Source of the DNA: an uncultured Erysipelotrichales bacterium
GTDB lineage: Bacteria; Bacillota_I; Bacilli_A; Erysipelotrichales; Coprobacillaceae
Reading direction: 5' to 3'
Assembly: GCA_910579135.1 (NCBI GenBank)
Contig: CAJTTM010000006.1
Span: 1-64,000, forward strand
DNA length: 64,000 nt
Shown here: positions 18,336 through 27,525 of the stretch, piece by piece
Position numbering within the stretch: position 1 is the stretch's first letter
Layout of the letters: each line of letters begins with the position of its first letter
The notes under the pieces: model-generated
The model's database searches: none
Told to the model about the DNA's origin: nothing
Seen by the model: only the letters and a program-made list of their open reading frames with translations
Program-made: the position numbers and the translations under genes

Positions 18336-19196
18336 TTATAACATTATTAATTGATTAGCTGGGATACCTGTAATGAAAGATATTTCTTCATTACTTAGCT
18401 TTCCATTCTTCTTTAATTTGATTGCAATTTCAATTTGTTTCTTTGCTTCTCCTTCTTCTCTTCCTTTAATTTCACCTTTCATCATGGCTTCATATCTTAA
18501 TTCTCTTATCGCTTCACACATCTTGATTTTCCCTTCTTTCCTGTTTGCTATTTCTAATAATTCCTTATCTCCAGTTATTGAAAATGCCACAATACATGCT
18601 TGTTTGTTGTATTCTCTTTCTTCAAAATGAAAATCTCTCTCATATATCTTCTGTAATAAATCAACTAAATCTCTTAACTCTTCACTCTGACATCTTTCAC
18701 TCTCTATCTCCCTTATATCATAGATGGGTGCCTGAAAGTCATTAAAGACATCTTCTAAACTTTTTGGAACTTCTAGACTTTCACTTAATCTTCTTCCTTC
18801 TTTCCATTTCCTTTCTCCTACATATAAGACAATCATGATCACTGGTATCTTCTTCTCTTTATTTTTATCCAGAATAACATAACTTAGATAGGTATATCCT
18901 GCAATCCTTATAGGCATATTTTTATCTGGAACACTTTGTATTTCAATACCAAATAGAATATTCATATGAGAAGAAGAATATCTTTTCATAAGATCACTTC
19001 TTCTTATTACAGATAGAACATCATCATTGTATTGGATATTTTGAGATAACTCTGTATCGAAGTAGGAAAGACAGTTAGGATTGATAACTTGATGACCACA
19101 AAAGAGAGTGACATTGATAATATCTGCAAAGATATTATCAATTCTTAATAAATCTTTAAAAGAAGCATCAGGGAGAACATGAGATTTAAGTTTCAT
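18336..19196 (-). CDS. Rpn-family PD-(D/E)XK nuclease / putative transposase
   Basis: About 286 residues. DASFKDLLRIDNIFADIINV at the N-terminus and FGIEIQS (Glu-x-Gln of the PD-(D/E)XK core) mark the Rpn/YhgA group, known in E. coli as recombination-promoting nucleases. The C-terminal part carries the characteristic acidic/Gly repeats GEIKGREEGEAKK and a short helical end. I start at the ATG at 19196 (MKLKSHVLPD) because it overlaps the stop of a 13-codon ORF that owns the only good Shine-Dalgarno sequence; a start at 19208 is possible but has no ribosome site. A broken copy of its 3' end follows directly. Confidence 0.82.
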   Translation of the reverse strand: MKLKSHVLPDASFKDLLRIDNIFADIINVTLFCGHQVINPNCLSYFDTELSQNIQYNDDVLSVIRRSDLMKRYSSSHMNILFGIEIQSVPDKNMPIRIAGYTYLSYVILDKNKEKKIPVIMIVLYVGERKWKEGRRLSESLEVPKSLEDVFNDFQAPIYDIREIESERCQSEELRDLVDLLQKIYERDFHFEEREYNKQACIVAFSITGDKELLEIANRKEGKIKMCEAIRELRYEAMMKGEIKGREEGEAKKQIEIAIKLKKNGKLSNEEISFITGIPANQLIML

Positions 19197-19234
19197 AGAA
19201 AGAAACATGAGTATAAGATAGAATAGGGTAACAT
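19193..19234 (-). CDS. 13-codon upstream ORF coupled to the Rpn gene
   Basis: AGGAGG at 19243-19248, 8 nt spacing, then ATG and a hydrophobic peptide MLPYSILYSCFFL ending in TGA that overlaps the Rpn ATG (ATGA). The only strong ribosome binding site upstream of Rpn serves this ORF, so Rpn is probably translated by re-initiation after it. Alternatively it marks a frameshifted original N-terminus of Rpn; the peptide does not resemble one. Confidence 0.5.
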   Translation of the reverse strand: MLPYSILYSCFFL

Positions 19235-19341
19235 TAAACTCACCTCCTTTTTATAGTTAGGATAAAACAATAAAAATCATATATATATTTTGAGGTGAAT
19301 GACTATAAAACTATTATTAAACAAAAGATATAAAAAATCAA

Positions 19342-19356
19342 TGGACTGTTAGTCCA
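19342..19356. promoter_or_regulatory. TGGAC-TGTTA-GTCCA palindrome upstream of the first Rpn gene
   Basis: A 5-bp dyad lying about 110 nt upstream of the Rpn leader. The minus strand reads TTTTGGACTAACAGTCCATTGA, which matches TTTTGGACAAAATGTCCAATGA upstream of the second Rpn gene at 32865-32881. A shared regulatory element or an element boundary is inferred. Confidence 0.4.
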
Positions 19357-19357
19357 A

Positions 19358-19402
19358 AATAAAAAGAACAATACTCAGTATAATGACTGAAATATTGTTC
19401 TT
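19358..19402 (-). terminator. Terminator of the Rieske oxidoreductase gene
   Basis: 10-bp stem AAGAACAATA / TATTGTTCTT, with inner pairing ACTCAGTA / TGACTGA, followed on the minus strand by TTTTTATTTT; 16 nt after the stop. Confidence 0.8.
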
Positions 19403-19417
19403 ATGTTCCGTTAAATC

Positions 19418-20791
19418 TTATTTATTGTTTAAATTTTTTAACGATGGTCCATTGATTAGCTTACCATAAGCATCATATGTAGATCCATGACAAGGACAAT
19501 CCCAAGTTTTAGTCTTATTGTTAAATTGAACAATACATTTAAAATGAGGACAGTAAGGACTCATATAATGACATTTTCCATGATTATCCTTATAAACCGC
19601 TATTAATTCTCCGTCTATTTTCATCACTGCTCCTTCGTTATTTTTTAATTTTTTTGAAGGTGGAAAATGATTATCAATCATTCCTTTTTTAATATCTTTC
19701 ATAAATAATGGAAGTTGTTTTTTTATTAAGGATAATGAACAATAATGATTTTCATATAAAGCCTTATACTTATTCTCTTTTTCTAATAAATCATCATAAA
19801 TAATCTTAGACGCCACATGAGATAAAGACATTCCCCATTTCCTATATCCAAAAGCAATATATTCATTTCTTTTTTTAGATAATTTACCAATATAAGGTAT
19901 AAGCCTTAATGTTTCACTATCCATCGCAAACCACCTTATAGGATTTTTAACTTCATTTTTCCCTATTTCTAACAATCCATTCCCCACTGGTCTTTGACTT
20001 ATAGATTTTTTATCAACACAAAGCAAACTTCTTCGATCTTGATTTTCACATATCCCATATTGAACATACTCTCTTTTTGCCATCACTTTCATAAAATATA
20101 ACCCTTTATAAACAAAAGGATATCTAGTCGCATGGACAACATCACTACATTGAACTTGATAAGAATTGACATCAATTAAAAACTCTTCCTTCATTCTATG
20201 AACCTTTTTAACTTGTGAATTTTCATAAATTTCTATTCCATCTTTTCGACATAATGACGCTAATGCATAAAGATATTTTAAAGGATGAAATATAGCTTGA
20301 TTATCTATTGAAATAGAATATAATGCATTCTTAATAACATTCTCTTTCACTTTAACTCCAAATGATTCTAATAATTCCTTTTCTTGTTTTAATTTTATGA
20401 CATTTTCTTTTTTAAATGTATATAAGACATTTTCATTCTTATAATAATCGCATGCTATCTTTTCTTTCTCTATTATTGTTTCTATATCATTCATAGCTTC
20501 TTTATTAGATAAAAAGAATTTTTTTGCAATATGATAGCTATAATATTCATTAAGATACGTATATATAAGATCATGTAAAAAAGTAATCTTTGCAGTTGTA
20601 TGACCACTTGTTTGACTCCCTATTTCCTTTTCCTCTAAAACAATAACTTTTAATCCACAATCTTTCAATCTATAAGCAAGAGAAATTCCTGTAAGTCCTC
20701 CTCCAATAATAACAACATCACATTTTTTATTTTGATTTATTTTTGGATATACTTGTTTTTGTGCTGTTTTTTGCCAATATGATTCATTCAC
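19418..20791 (-). CDS. FAD-dependent oxidoreductase with C-terminal Rieske [2Fe-2S] domain
   Basis: About 457 residues. The N-terminus has the FAD-binding CDVVIIGGGLTGISLAYRL and then VIVLEEKEIGSQTSGHTTAK, as in the DAO/glycine-oxidase-like family. The last 100 residues form a Rieske domain: YCPHFKC and, 13 residues on, WDCPCHGSTYDAYGKLINGP (C-x-H and C-x-x-H ligands). Such fusions (YhfW-type) transfer electrons in redox metabolism, but the substrate is unknown. The frame begins with TTG at 20818; I prefer GTG at 20791 (VNESYWQKT). Both starts lack a strong ribosome site, so the start is uncertain. It is the last gene after yjbQ-like. Confidence 0.87.
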   Translation of the reverse strand: MNESYWQKTAQKQVYPKINQNKKCDVVIIGGGLTGISLAYRLKDCGLKVIVLEEKEIGSQTSGHTTAKITFLHDLIYTYLNEYYSYHIAKKFFLSNKEAMNDIETIIEKEKIACDYYKNENVLYTFKKENVIKLKQEKELLESFGVKVKENVIKNALYSISIDNQAIFHPLKYLYALASLCRKDGIEIYENSQVKKVHRMKEEFLIDVNSYQVQCSDVVHATRYPFVYKGLYFMKVMAKREYVQYGICENQDRRSLLCVDKKSISQRPVGNGLLEIGKNEVKNPIRWFAMDSETLRLIPYIGKLSKKRNEYIAFGYRKWGMSLSHVASKIIYDDLLEKENKYKALYENHYCSLSLIKKQLPLFMKDIKKGMIDNHFPPSKKLKNNEGAVMKIDGELIAVYKDNHGKCHYMSPYCPHFKCIVQFNNKTKTWDCPCHGSTYDAYGKLINGPSLKNLNNK

Positions 20792-20847
20792 TTTTATCAC
20801 CAAATAAAGTATATCCAAAAGAAAAAGTATAATACATTGTATTACAC

Positions 20848-21249
20848 TTATCCTTCAATTATCTTTACATAATAAGTTCTATTTCTTGGACCATCAAATT
20901 CACAAAGATAAACACTTTGCCATATTCCTAAAATAATCTTTCCTTCACTAGTAATTAAGGTTTGACTAGCACCAAAAATTGTCGATTTAATATGCGAATG
21001 AGAATTGCCTTCAAAATGACGATAATCAGGATGACTTGTAGGAAATGCTCTTTCAAAACTATTAATCATATCCCTTACAACATCGCTATCTGCATTCTCA
21101 TTAATGGTTATCCCAGCAGTTGTATGTGGTGTATAAACAACAATAATACCATTTTTTATATTTGATTCTTTTAAATCCTTTTTAATTTGATATGTAATAT
21201 CTATCATTTCTACTCTTTTAGAAAATTGATATTGATGTTTATACAACAT
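20848..21249 (-). CDS. YjbQ/UPF0047-family protein
   Basis: 133 residues, full length for the family. Conserved blocks are GIIVVYTPHTTAGITINENAD, SHPDYRHFEGNSHSHIKS, ILGIWQSVYLCEFDGPRNR. The His/Glu cluster (HTTAG, H-x-E-G-N-S-H-S-H) is the metal or phosphate site. Members show weak thiamine-phosphate-synthase-like activity; the true role is unsettled. Its ATG lies inside the last codons of the upstream membrane protein gene (11-nt overlap), so the two are translationally coupled. Confidence 0.9.
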   Translation of the reverse strand: MLYKHQYQFSKRVEMIDITYQIKKDLKESNIKNGIIVVYTPHTTAGITINENADSDVVRDMINSFERAFPTSHPDYRHFEGNSHSHIKSTIFGASQTLITSEGKIILGIWQSVYLCEFDGPRNRTYYVKIIEG

Positions 21250-22441
21250 TTTTTCTACCTCCTAATGGTGAATATTGCACAGCTATTCTATTTTCTGGTT
21301 TAGTATCAAAGCAATATATAACAATCAAGAATATCCACTCTAATGGTTTCATTATATAATAAATAAAATCTGCTGTATATTGATTGTGTATTAATTTTGC
21401 AACTTCAAAACCATATGTATCATAAAAATGTCTAATATGTTTATGAAATATAGGCACTCTTTCCTCTAAGATTTGTTCAAATGCATTTGCGATGCATAAT
21501 TGTCTATTAACAATCACTTGATGTCCATGTCTAACACCTAACCTTACAGGTTTAACAACCTTTTGATGTCCCCCTGCCGCGACTGTACAAAGATAATGCT
21601 GATCACAATATATATTTTGAGGAGCTACTCTTTGAGATAAATTCCAATCACTTGTTTCTAAATAAGCCTTGATAAAATAATCTGGTTGTTGGTTAAATAG
21701 GACAAGAATACACATAACACCTCCTAAAACAATCCACATTAATATAAAAGCTCCTGTATTCCATGAAGTTGAATCCATCAACATATTATTTAATTGATTA
21801 AATAACTTATTTTTAAATTGTTTTTTATTTTGATCTTCTATTATTTTCCATTCTTTAATTTTAAATCTTAATGTTTTTATTACTATAATTATGAAATTAA
21901 ATGGTAACAACAATAAAAAAGAATCTAACCTATGTTTAAATGTTATCAATTGTATTATCCATAAACCACATTCAAATACCCCTATATACATAAAAGAAAT
22001 ACAAAGTACAATAATTAACGGAGGCATTTTTTCCAATTTGATATAAGATAAAATAAAATATCCAACAAGCCCAATAATAAGTAAACATATAATCGTTGGA
22101 TAAGTCTTTGTATAAATAGGAGTATGCAACTGACTATTTACTAATACAACATTCCAATCACTATCAAACATAATATCACTTAGTAAAAGTAAAATACAAC
22201 TAAACAGTATACCAACAGTTAATATCACCAAATCTAAAATACGACTTATTCTAAAATCATTGCATAAAATAAGATAATAAATATTTAATAATGTTAATAA
22301 TATAGGAAAAATCATAAAAGTTCCTAATATCAATCCTGAAATAAAAACTTCGGTTAATCGAAATGAAAACATGATCAAATAAGTTATCATACCCAATAAT
22401 TCACTGATTGCAAACGCACATAAAATAGGATGTTTCTTCAT
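21239..22441 (-). CDS. Multi-pass membrane protein, DUF6688-like
   Basis: 400 residues. About seven hydrophobic segments lie in the first 250 residues (for example TYLIMFSFRLTEVFISGLIL and IICLLIIGLVGYFIL). A soluble stretch follows with TSDWNLSQRVAPQNIYCDQH, YLCTVAAGGHQKVVKP and VRHGHQVIVNRQLCIANAFE, then one more membrane helix near residue 375. The cytoplasmic block with many His, Cys and Arg residues matches my recollection of the DUF6688 family, whose function is unknown. An AGGAGG site precedes the ATG. It is in an operon with the YjbQ-like gene. Confidence 0.8.
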   Translation of the reverse strand: MKKHPILCAFAISELLGMITYLIMFSFRLTEVFISGLILGTFMIFPILLTLLNIYYLILCNDFRISRILDLVILTVGILFSCILLLLSDIMFDSDWNVVLVNSQLHTPIYTKTYPTIICLLIIGLVGYFILSYIKLEKMPPLIIVLCISFMYIGVFECGLWIIQLITFKHRLDSFLLLLPFNFIIIVIKTLRFKIKEWKIIEDQNKKQFKNKLFNQLNNMLMDSTSWNTGAFILMWIVLGGVMCILVLFNQQPDYFIKAYLETSDWNLSQRVAPQNIYCDQHYLCTVAAGGHQKVVKPVRLGVRHGHQVIVNRQLCIANAFEQILEERVPIFHKHIRHFYDTYGFEVAKLIHNQYTADFIYYIMKPLEWIFLIVIYCFDTKPENRIAVQYSPLGGRKNVV

Positions 22442-22527
22442 TAGTTCTCCTCCTTTATGACATGAATCATATCATAAACAAGAATGTATTTCAATATTTA
22501 TTTATCGAAAAACGATAAACAATCTAA

Positions 22528-22570
22528 TAAAAATACCTTTCAAGTTAGCTTTTATTTCTACTTGAAAGGT
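22528..22570 (-). terminator. Terminator of the folD-DUF951 operon
   Basis: 10-bp stem ACCTTTCAAG / CTTGAAAGGT with a 16-nt loop, followed on the minus strand by ATTTTTATTAG; just after the DUF951 stop. Confidence 0.85.
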
Positions 22571-22576
22571 TATTTA

Positions 22577-22762
22577 TCATTCTTGAGGTAAAACCTTCTT
22601 TAATTTCTTTTCAAATTCTCTACGAGAAAACATAACAATAGCTCCACATCCTTGACATTTTATCTTAATATCTGCACCCATTCTAATAATTTTCCATTGA
22701 TTAGACTTCTTGCATGGATGTTGCTTTTTCATTTCTACAATATCATTTAAATCGTATTCCAT
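22577..22762 (-). CDS. DUF951-family small protein
   Basis: 61 residues. VEMKKQHPCKKSNQWKIIRM, then KIKCQGCGAIVMFSRREFEK fits DUF951, a short protein found across Bacillota, often beside ychF or folD. C-x-x-C together with the upstream HPC gives a likely zinc or nucleic-acid-binding OB-like fold. Its start overlaps the folD stop by one base (TAATG). Confidence 0.88.
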   Translation of the reverse strand: MEYDLNDIVEMKKQHPCKKSNQWKIIRMGADIKIKCQGCGAIVMFSRREFEKKLKKVLPQE

Positions 22763-23610
22763 TATAATCCCTCTCTTTGTTCATATGCATCTAATGTATT
22801 ACTTAAAAGCATTGTGATTGTCATTGGTCCAACCCCATTAGGTACTGGTGTAATATAAGAAACAATATCTTTTACATCATCAAAGTCAACATCACCACAA
22901 AGCTTGTTATTCTCATCTCTATTAATACCTACATCTAAAACAACTGCACCTTTTTTAATATAATTTCTATTAAAGAATTTCGCCTTACCAACAGCACCAA
23001 TCAAAACATCAGCACGTTTACACACTTCCTTTAAATTTTTGGTGTGAGAATGAGCTATTGTTACTGTTGCGTTTTTTTGTAAACAAAGCATTGAAACAGG
23101 TTTTCCCACAATATGACTTCTTCCTACAACTACAACTTCTTTACCCTCTAAATCATAATTAATCTTATCTAATAAAACCATCATTCCTTTTGGCGTGCAA
23201 GGTGTTAATGCTTTTTGATTTAAAAATAATTTTGCGACATTACTTGGATGAAATCCATCCACATCTTTTAAAGGATCAATAACATTTAAAATACGATCCT
23301 CATTAATGTGTTTTGGTAAAGGTAATTGTACAAGAATTCCATCTACACTCTCATCAACATTTAATTGCCTAATAATATCTATTAATTCTTTCTCACTTAT
23401 AGAAGCCTCTCTATTTATCATTTGTGATTGTATTCCTACATATTGACAAGCTCTTTCTTTATTTCTTACATAAACTTGACTAGCTTGATTATCTCCCACT
23501 AATATAACAGCTAATTTAGGTATTCTCTTATTTTCTTTTTTTAATATTTCTACTCTTTCTTTTAATTTATCTTTAAGCTGAGTTGAAATATCTTTTCCAC
23601 TTATAATCAT
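22762..23610 (-). CDS. folD: Bifunctional methylenetetrahydrofolate dehydrogenase / methenyltetrahydrofolate cyclohydrolase
   Basis: 282 residues, the usual FolD length. It interconverts 5,10-methylene-THF and 10-formyl-THF with NADP. Motifs: ASQVYVRNKERACQYVGI (catalytic Lys in the Y-x4-K pattern), DGILVQLPLPKHI, PCTPKGMMVLL and VVVGRSHIVGKPVSMLC (nucleotide binding), ending YITPVPNGVGPMTITMLLSNT. It supplies one-carbon units for purines and formyl-Met. An AGAGGTG site precedes the ATG, and the gene is followed by DUF951 in an overlapping pair. Confidence 0.97.
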   Translation of the reverse strand: MIISGKDISTQLKDKLKERVEILKKENKRIPKLAVILVGDNQASQVYVRNKERACQYVGIQSQMINREASISEKELIDIIRQLNVDESVDGILVQLPLPKHINEDRILNVIDPLKDVDGFHPSNVAKLFLNQKALTPCTPKGMMVLLDKINYDLEGKEVVVVGRSHIVGKPVSMLCLQKNATVTIAHSHTKNLKEVCKRADVLIGAVGKAKFFNRNYIKKGAVVLDVGINRDENNKLCGDVDFDDVKDIVSYITPVPNGVGPMTITMLLSNTLDAYEQREGL

Positions 23611-23704
23611 ATATTCTTCACCTCTAATTGAAATTATTATACATATTTTTTTATAATTATAAAAGATAAAATCATAATATTTTTATTTTGTTATTATTTT
23701 CAAT

Positions 23705-24015
23705 TTAATACTTATAATTATCTATCATATATTGATCTTCTTCATTTTGTCTTTTGCGAATAAAACGCAATATTGAAAAACTTATTAACCATAATATCCC
23801 ACCAAACAAATTAATAGGATAAAACGTTGAATATTGAACTAACCAAATTGGATCATCCCAAGTAAAACAAGCAAATACAAGAATAATAGCAAAAGTTATA
23901 TACAAAACAAATCAAAAAAACAAATAACTTGTTTATTCTTAATAACTTTAAACAAACTAGGTATATCTATTAAAAAATCTAAAAACTGAAAGATAATTAT
24001 AACTATATATGCCAT
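23705..24015 (-). pseudogene. Small membrane protein, apparently frameshifted
   Basis: GGAG, 8 nt, then ATG at 24015 opens MAYIVIIIFQFLDFLIDIPS and runs to FFDLFCI and TAA near 23900. The adjacent frame continues directly as CITFAIILVFACFTWDDP, PINLFGGILWLISF and ILRFIRKRQNEED, a matching two- or three-helix membrane protein of about 100 residues. The 23705-23905 portion alone has only a TTG and no ribosome site. A single indel near 23900 is the simplest explanation. The family is not recognised. Confidence 0.45.
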
Positions 24016-24125
24016 TTAATTTATCTCCATTAATTATATCTATATATTTATTAAAAATACAATATCCATATGCAAATTAGTATATTTAACATAACAATTG
24101 ATTGTTTTCTTATCCATATTATAAC

Positions 24126-24153
24126 ATAAAAATAACTCCATAATGGAGTTATT
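24126..24153 (-). terminator. Terminator of the VanW/G5 gene
   Basis: 10-bp stem AATAACTCCA / TGGAGTTATT with a 3-nt loop overlapping the stop codon, then TTTTATG on the minus strand. Confidence 0.75.
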
Positions 24154-25780
24154 CTGGTTTTTGATTATCAGTTGGTTTCTGATTGTTATTGGTTGGTTTT
24201 TTATTGTCATTTTTCTTATCATTCTTCTTATCTTTCTTTTCCTCTTTTTTCTTTGTTCCTTGTAAAACAACTCTTTGATGAGGTTTATAATAACTATAAG
24301 ATTCCTTTGAAGTTGAAACTAATTTACCATTCTTATAAACCTTACGATAAGTTTGACATTTAGCACCATTACTTCCTTTTTCTTCAACTTTTTCTGTTCC
24401 TTCTTCTAAAGTATCATCTTTTTCATACTTAATCTTAGGAGCAATAGTTGAAAGCCTTTGACAAGTAATTTCTACCTTTGTATCTTCTAAATCAGTACCA
24501 TATATCTTTACATTTAAACGACCATTATAAGAAACAACAATCTTAATAGGATAATCTGTGTTATTCTTAAATTTGAAATCTGGACCACCCCATGATACGG
24601 TTGCATCTCTACCAAGAGGTACATAACTTGAAATATAAGTATGATTCGTACGTTCTACAACTTGTAAATTTGCATATAATACTGCATTATACAATGTTGA
24701 AGATGCTTGACAAACTCCACCTCCAACTTCATCAACAGTTTCACCATTTACATAAGCAGCAGCTTTTCCAAAACCATTAGCTGTTGTACGTTGTCCTACT
24801 GTATCATTATATGAAAATGTTTCACCTGGAAGCATAATTTTATTACATTTAATACCTGCAAGTCTTACATTATTTCTTCTTACTGATGATCCACTTACAT
24901 ATGTTGTATATTCTCCTAACACATCTTTAAATAAATTCTTCTTTAATGTTTCTTTATCTATTTTAGCTTTATTGATTTTTGCAGAAACACGGAACTCTTC
25001 TCCTTCACTTGCCTTATTATATGCACTCTGTGCATCTTCTAATGTAAATGAAACTCCATCTTTAGAATCAACAATTTCATAGTTATAATCTTTATCTAAT
25101 TTTAATGTTGCATTTTGACCTTTTTGGTTTAACTTTTTATGTAAGTCAATCATCTCATTATCTGATAATTCACTCTTTACTAATTGACATTCAATTGGTG
25201 TATGTAAATCATAGTTTTCTAATGCTTGATGAGTTTGATTTAAGATATCTTCTTGACTTACTTTTTCTCCAGAAGTTCCTTTTGTAAAGATAACTTCACT
25301 ATCTCCTAATTGATATGTTGTATTTTTTTTACTATCAACATCTAATAATTTACTTTTCTTTAATTCTTCTAATAATTTTTTTTCGTCTTTAACTTCAAGA
25401 GAAGTTGTATAATCTTTTTCAAATAAATAATAATATCCTTTCGTTAGAAAAGAACCATGAATTTTATCATATATATCATTAATTTCTTTCTTTGCATCAA
25501 AAGAAACATTATCTTTTAAATTCACAATATAATCTTTTTCATTGGCTTTATATGTTAAAGATATATTTTGACTATCTTTCTTATATTGATTTTCTATTGC
25601 TTCTACTGCTTGATCTTTTGTCATATCACTTACATTAATACCATTAATATTCATATCAGACATAAAATCATTTGATCCTGCTAATATGCATAAAAACAAA
25701 TAAATCATAACAAGTATTACAATAATTGCAGTAGGAATAATATAGATTTGTTTCTTTATATGTTTTTTCTTTTTAGCCAT
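24149..25780 (-). CDS. VanW-domain cell-envelope protein with peptidoglycan-binding-like and G5 domains
   Basis: 543 residues. A Lys-rich start and one membrane segment (residues 11-34) anchor it to the membrane with an extracellular body. Residues about 50-280 contain two YoaR-type putative peptidoglycan-binding repeats (INGINVSDMTKDQAVEAIEN). The VanW domain is at 300-430: AGIKCNKIMLPGETFSYND, GFGKAAAYVNGETVDEVGGG, VCQASSTLYNAVLYANL. A G5-like domain follows (about 440-515), then a Lys/Asn/Pro tail. The exact activity is unknown; vancomycin resistance should not be inferred from the VanW name. It is a single gene 95 nt upstream of the gltX terminator region. Confidence 0.9.
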   Translation of the reverse strand: MAKKKKHIKKQIYIIPTAIIVILVMIYLFLCILAGSNDFMSDMNINGINVSDMTKDQAVEAIENQYKKDSQNISLTYKANEKDYIVNLKDNVSFDAKKEINDIYDKIHGSFLTKGYYYLFEKDYTTSLEVKDEKKLLEELKKSKLLDVDSKKNTTYQLGDSEVIFTKGTSGEKVSQEDILNQTHQALENYDLHTPIECQLVKSELSDNEMIDLHKKLNQKGQNATLKLDKDYNYEIVDSKDGVSFTLEDAQSAYNKASEGEEFRVSAKINKAKIDKETLKKNLFKDVLGEYTTYVSGSSVRRNNVRLAGIKCNKIMLPGETFSYNDTVGQRTTANGFGKAAAYVNGETVDEVGGGVCQASSTLYNAVLYANLQVVERTNHTYISSYVPLGRDATVSWGGPDFKFKNNTDYPIKIVVSYNGRLNVKIYGTDLEDTKVEITCQRLSTIAPKIKYEKDDTLEEGTEKVEEKGSNGAKCQTYRKVYKNGKLVSTSKESYSYYKPHQRVVLQGTKKKEEKKDKKNDKKNDNKKPTNNNQKPTDNQKPE

Positions 25781-25852
25781 TTTTCCACCTTAAAAATTCC
25801 CTTTCCCAAATATAAATATATACCTATAAAGAATGAAAAACAAGACCTTTAT

Positions 25853-25888
25853 AAAAAAATAGGAAGTCACAAAACTATAACTTCCTTA
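25853..25888 (-). terminator. Terminator of gltX
   Basis: AGGAAGT / ACTTCCT stem with a 12-nt loop, followed on the minus strand by TATTTTTTTAT. Confidence 0.8.
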
Positions 25889-25894
25889 TTTTTA

Positions 25895-27331
25895 TTAAGC
25901 TAAGAATAATTCTAATCTTGAAATCACTTTATCTTTTCCTAAAAGCATCATTGACCAAGCTAAATCAGGACCATGCATAATTCCTGTAGTCGCAATTCTT
26001 AAAGGCATATATAACATCTTACCTCTAGCTTTAGCTTCTTTTTGAGTTGCTTTTATACATTTAAAGATATTATCTGGATTAAATTCTTCTTTAGATAGTT
26101 CACTTACTTTTTCTTTAAAAACTTCTAATGTATGAGAAACACTTTCGTCTTTCATAAATTCTTCTGCTTCCTCATTCATATGTATTTCATCTTCAAAGAA
26201 TAATTGAACCTGTTCTATAATTTCTTCACCATATGAAATATGATCTTTATGAACTTCAATTAAGTTTTCTACCCATTGATTACTCTTATTAGATAAATCA
26301 TATGCTTTTTCTAAAAACGGACGACATAATTGTACTAATTCTTCAGTAGATTTATTTTTAAGATATTGGCTATTGATCCACTTCAATTTATTCATATCGA
26401 AGATAGCCCCAGATTTAGAAATACGTTTCACATCAAATTCTTGAGTCAATTCTTCTAAAGTAAATAACTCTTTTTCTCCTTCAGGAGACCATCCTAATAA
26501 TGCTATATAATTTAAAATTGCTTCATTTAAGAATCCTTTTTCAACTAAATCTTGATAAGATGCATCACCATTACGTTTACTTAATTTATGCTTTTCATCT
26601 TTCATAACTGGTGGACAATGAATATATGTAGGTGTATCCCATCCAAATGCTTGATAAATTAAATTATACTTTGGAGTAGATGATAAATATTCATTCCCTC
26701 TTACAACATGAGTAATATTCATCAAATGATCATCAACAATATTTGCAAAATTATATGTGGGATATCCATCACTCTTTAACAAAACACCTTCAGACAACCC
26801 TACGTTTTCTACTTCAATATGTCCATAAACTTCATCCTCAAAAGAAGTAATTCCAGTATCTGGAATAGTTTGTCTGACAACATATTTTTCTCCATTTGCT
26901 ATTCTTTGTCTTGCTTCTTCTATTGATAAACTCTTACAAGGATCAATATAACCTTGTTCTTCATTTTCATTATCTTGTCGAGCTTCTTCTATTGTTGCCT
27001 CATCACAAAAACAATAATGCGCTCCTCCAAGTTCCACTAATTTATCAGCATATTCTTTATAAATAGATAATCTTTGTGATTGAACATAAGGTCCTACTTC
27101 TCCTGGACAGTTAGGTCCTTCATCATATGATAAACCAGTTTGTTCCATAACATGATAAATCATATCAACTGCTCCCTCTACTTCTCTTTGTTGATCAGTA
27201 TCTTCAATTCTTAAAATAAAATCTCCATCAACATGTTTTGCAATCAAATATTCATATAATGCTGTTCTTAAATTTCCAATATGCATATATCCAGTTGGAC
27301 TAGGTGCAAATCTTGTTCTAACTTTATTCAT
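25895..27331 (-). CDS. gltX: Glutamyl-tRNA synthetase
   Basis: About 478 residues, normal for bacterial GltX. Class I signatures: RFAPSPTGYMHIGNLRTALYEY (HIGH region), ILRIEDTDQQR, the Cys-containing zinc-like loop AHYCFCDEATIEE and the KMSKS equivalent HKLSKRNGDA. It charges tRNA-Glu. I start at the second ATG (27331); AAAGGAA is 6 nt before it, while the first ATG sits on top of that site. It is divergent from glnS across about 195 bp. Because glnS is present, GltX may be strictly discriminating, but the sequence alone does not prove this. Confidence 0.95.
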   Translation of the reverse strand: MNKVRTRFAPSPTGYMHIGNLRTALYEYLIAKHVDGDFILRIEDTDQQREVEGAVDMIYHVMEQTGLSYDEGPNCPGEVGPYVQSQRLSIYKEYADKLVELGGAHYCFCDEATIEEARQDNENEEQGYIDPCKSLSIEEARQRIANGEKYVVRQTIPDTGITSFEDEVYGHIEVENVGLSEGVLLKSDGYPTYNFANIVDDHLMNITHVVRGNEYLSSTPKYNLIYQAFGWDTPTYIHCPPVMKDEKHKLSKRNGDASYQDLVEKGFLNEAILNYIALLGWSPEGEKELFTLEELTQEFDVKRISKSGAIFDMNKLKWINSQYLKNKSTEELVQLCRPFLEKAYDLSNKSNQWVENLIEVHKDHISYGEEIIEQVQLFFEDEIHMNEEAEEFMKDESVSHTLEVFKEKVSELSKEEFNPDNIFKCIKATQKEAKARGKMLYMPLRIATTGIMHGPDLAWSMMLLGKDKVISRLELFLA

Positions 27332-27525
27332 AAACATTTCCTTTCTATTTTTATATAACTTGCTAAGTGATTAAAATATTTATCACCTTTCTGCCCTATT
27401 CTAGCACAAAATAGAAAAATAGAAAAGACAACGTCTAAAAACTCATAAAATATTCTCTTTTTAATGGTTTTATAATTAGTTAAAATATGGTAAACTATTA
27501 AATATAAATTTAGGAGGTGTATCCT

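Noticed and set aside
24149..25780. Vancomycin-resistance gene
   Set aside because: VanW-domain proteins of this architecture are general envelope proteins; no van regulatory or ligase genes are present.
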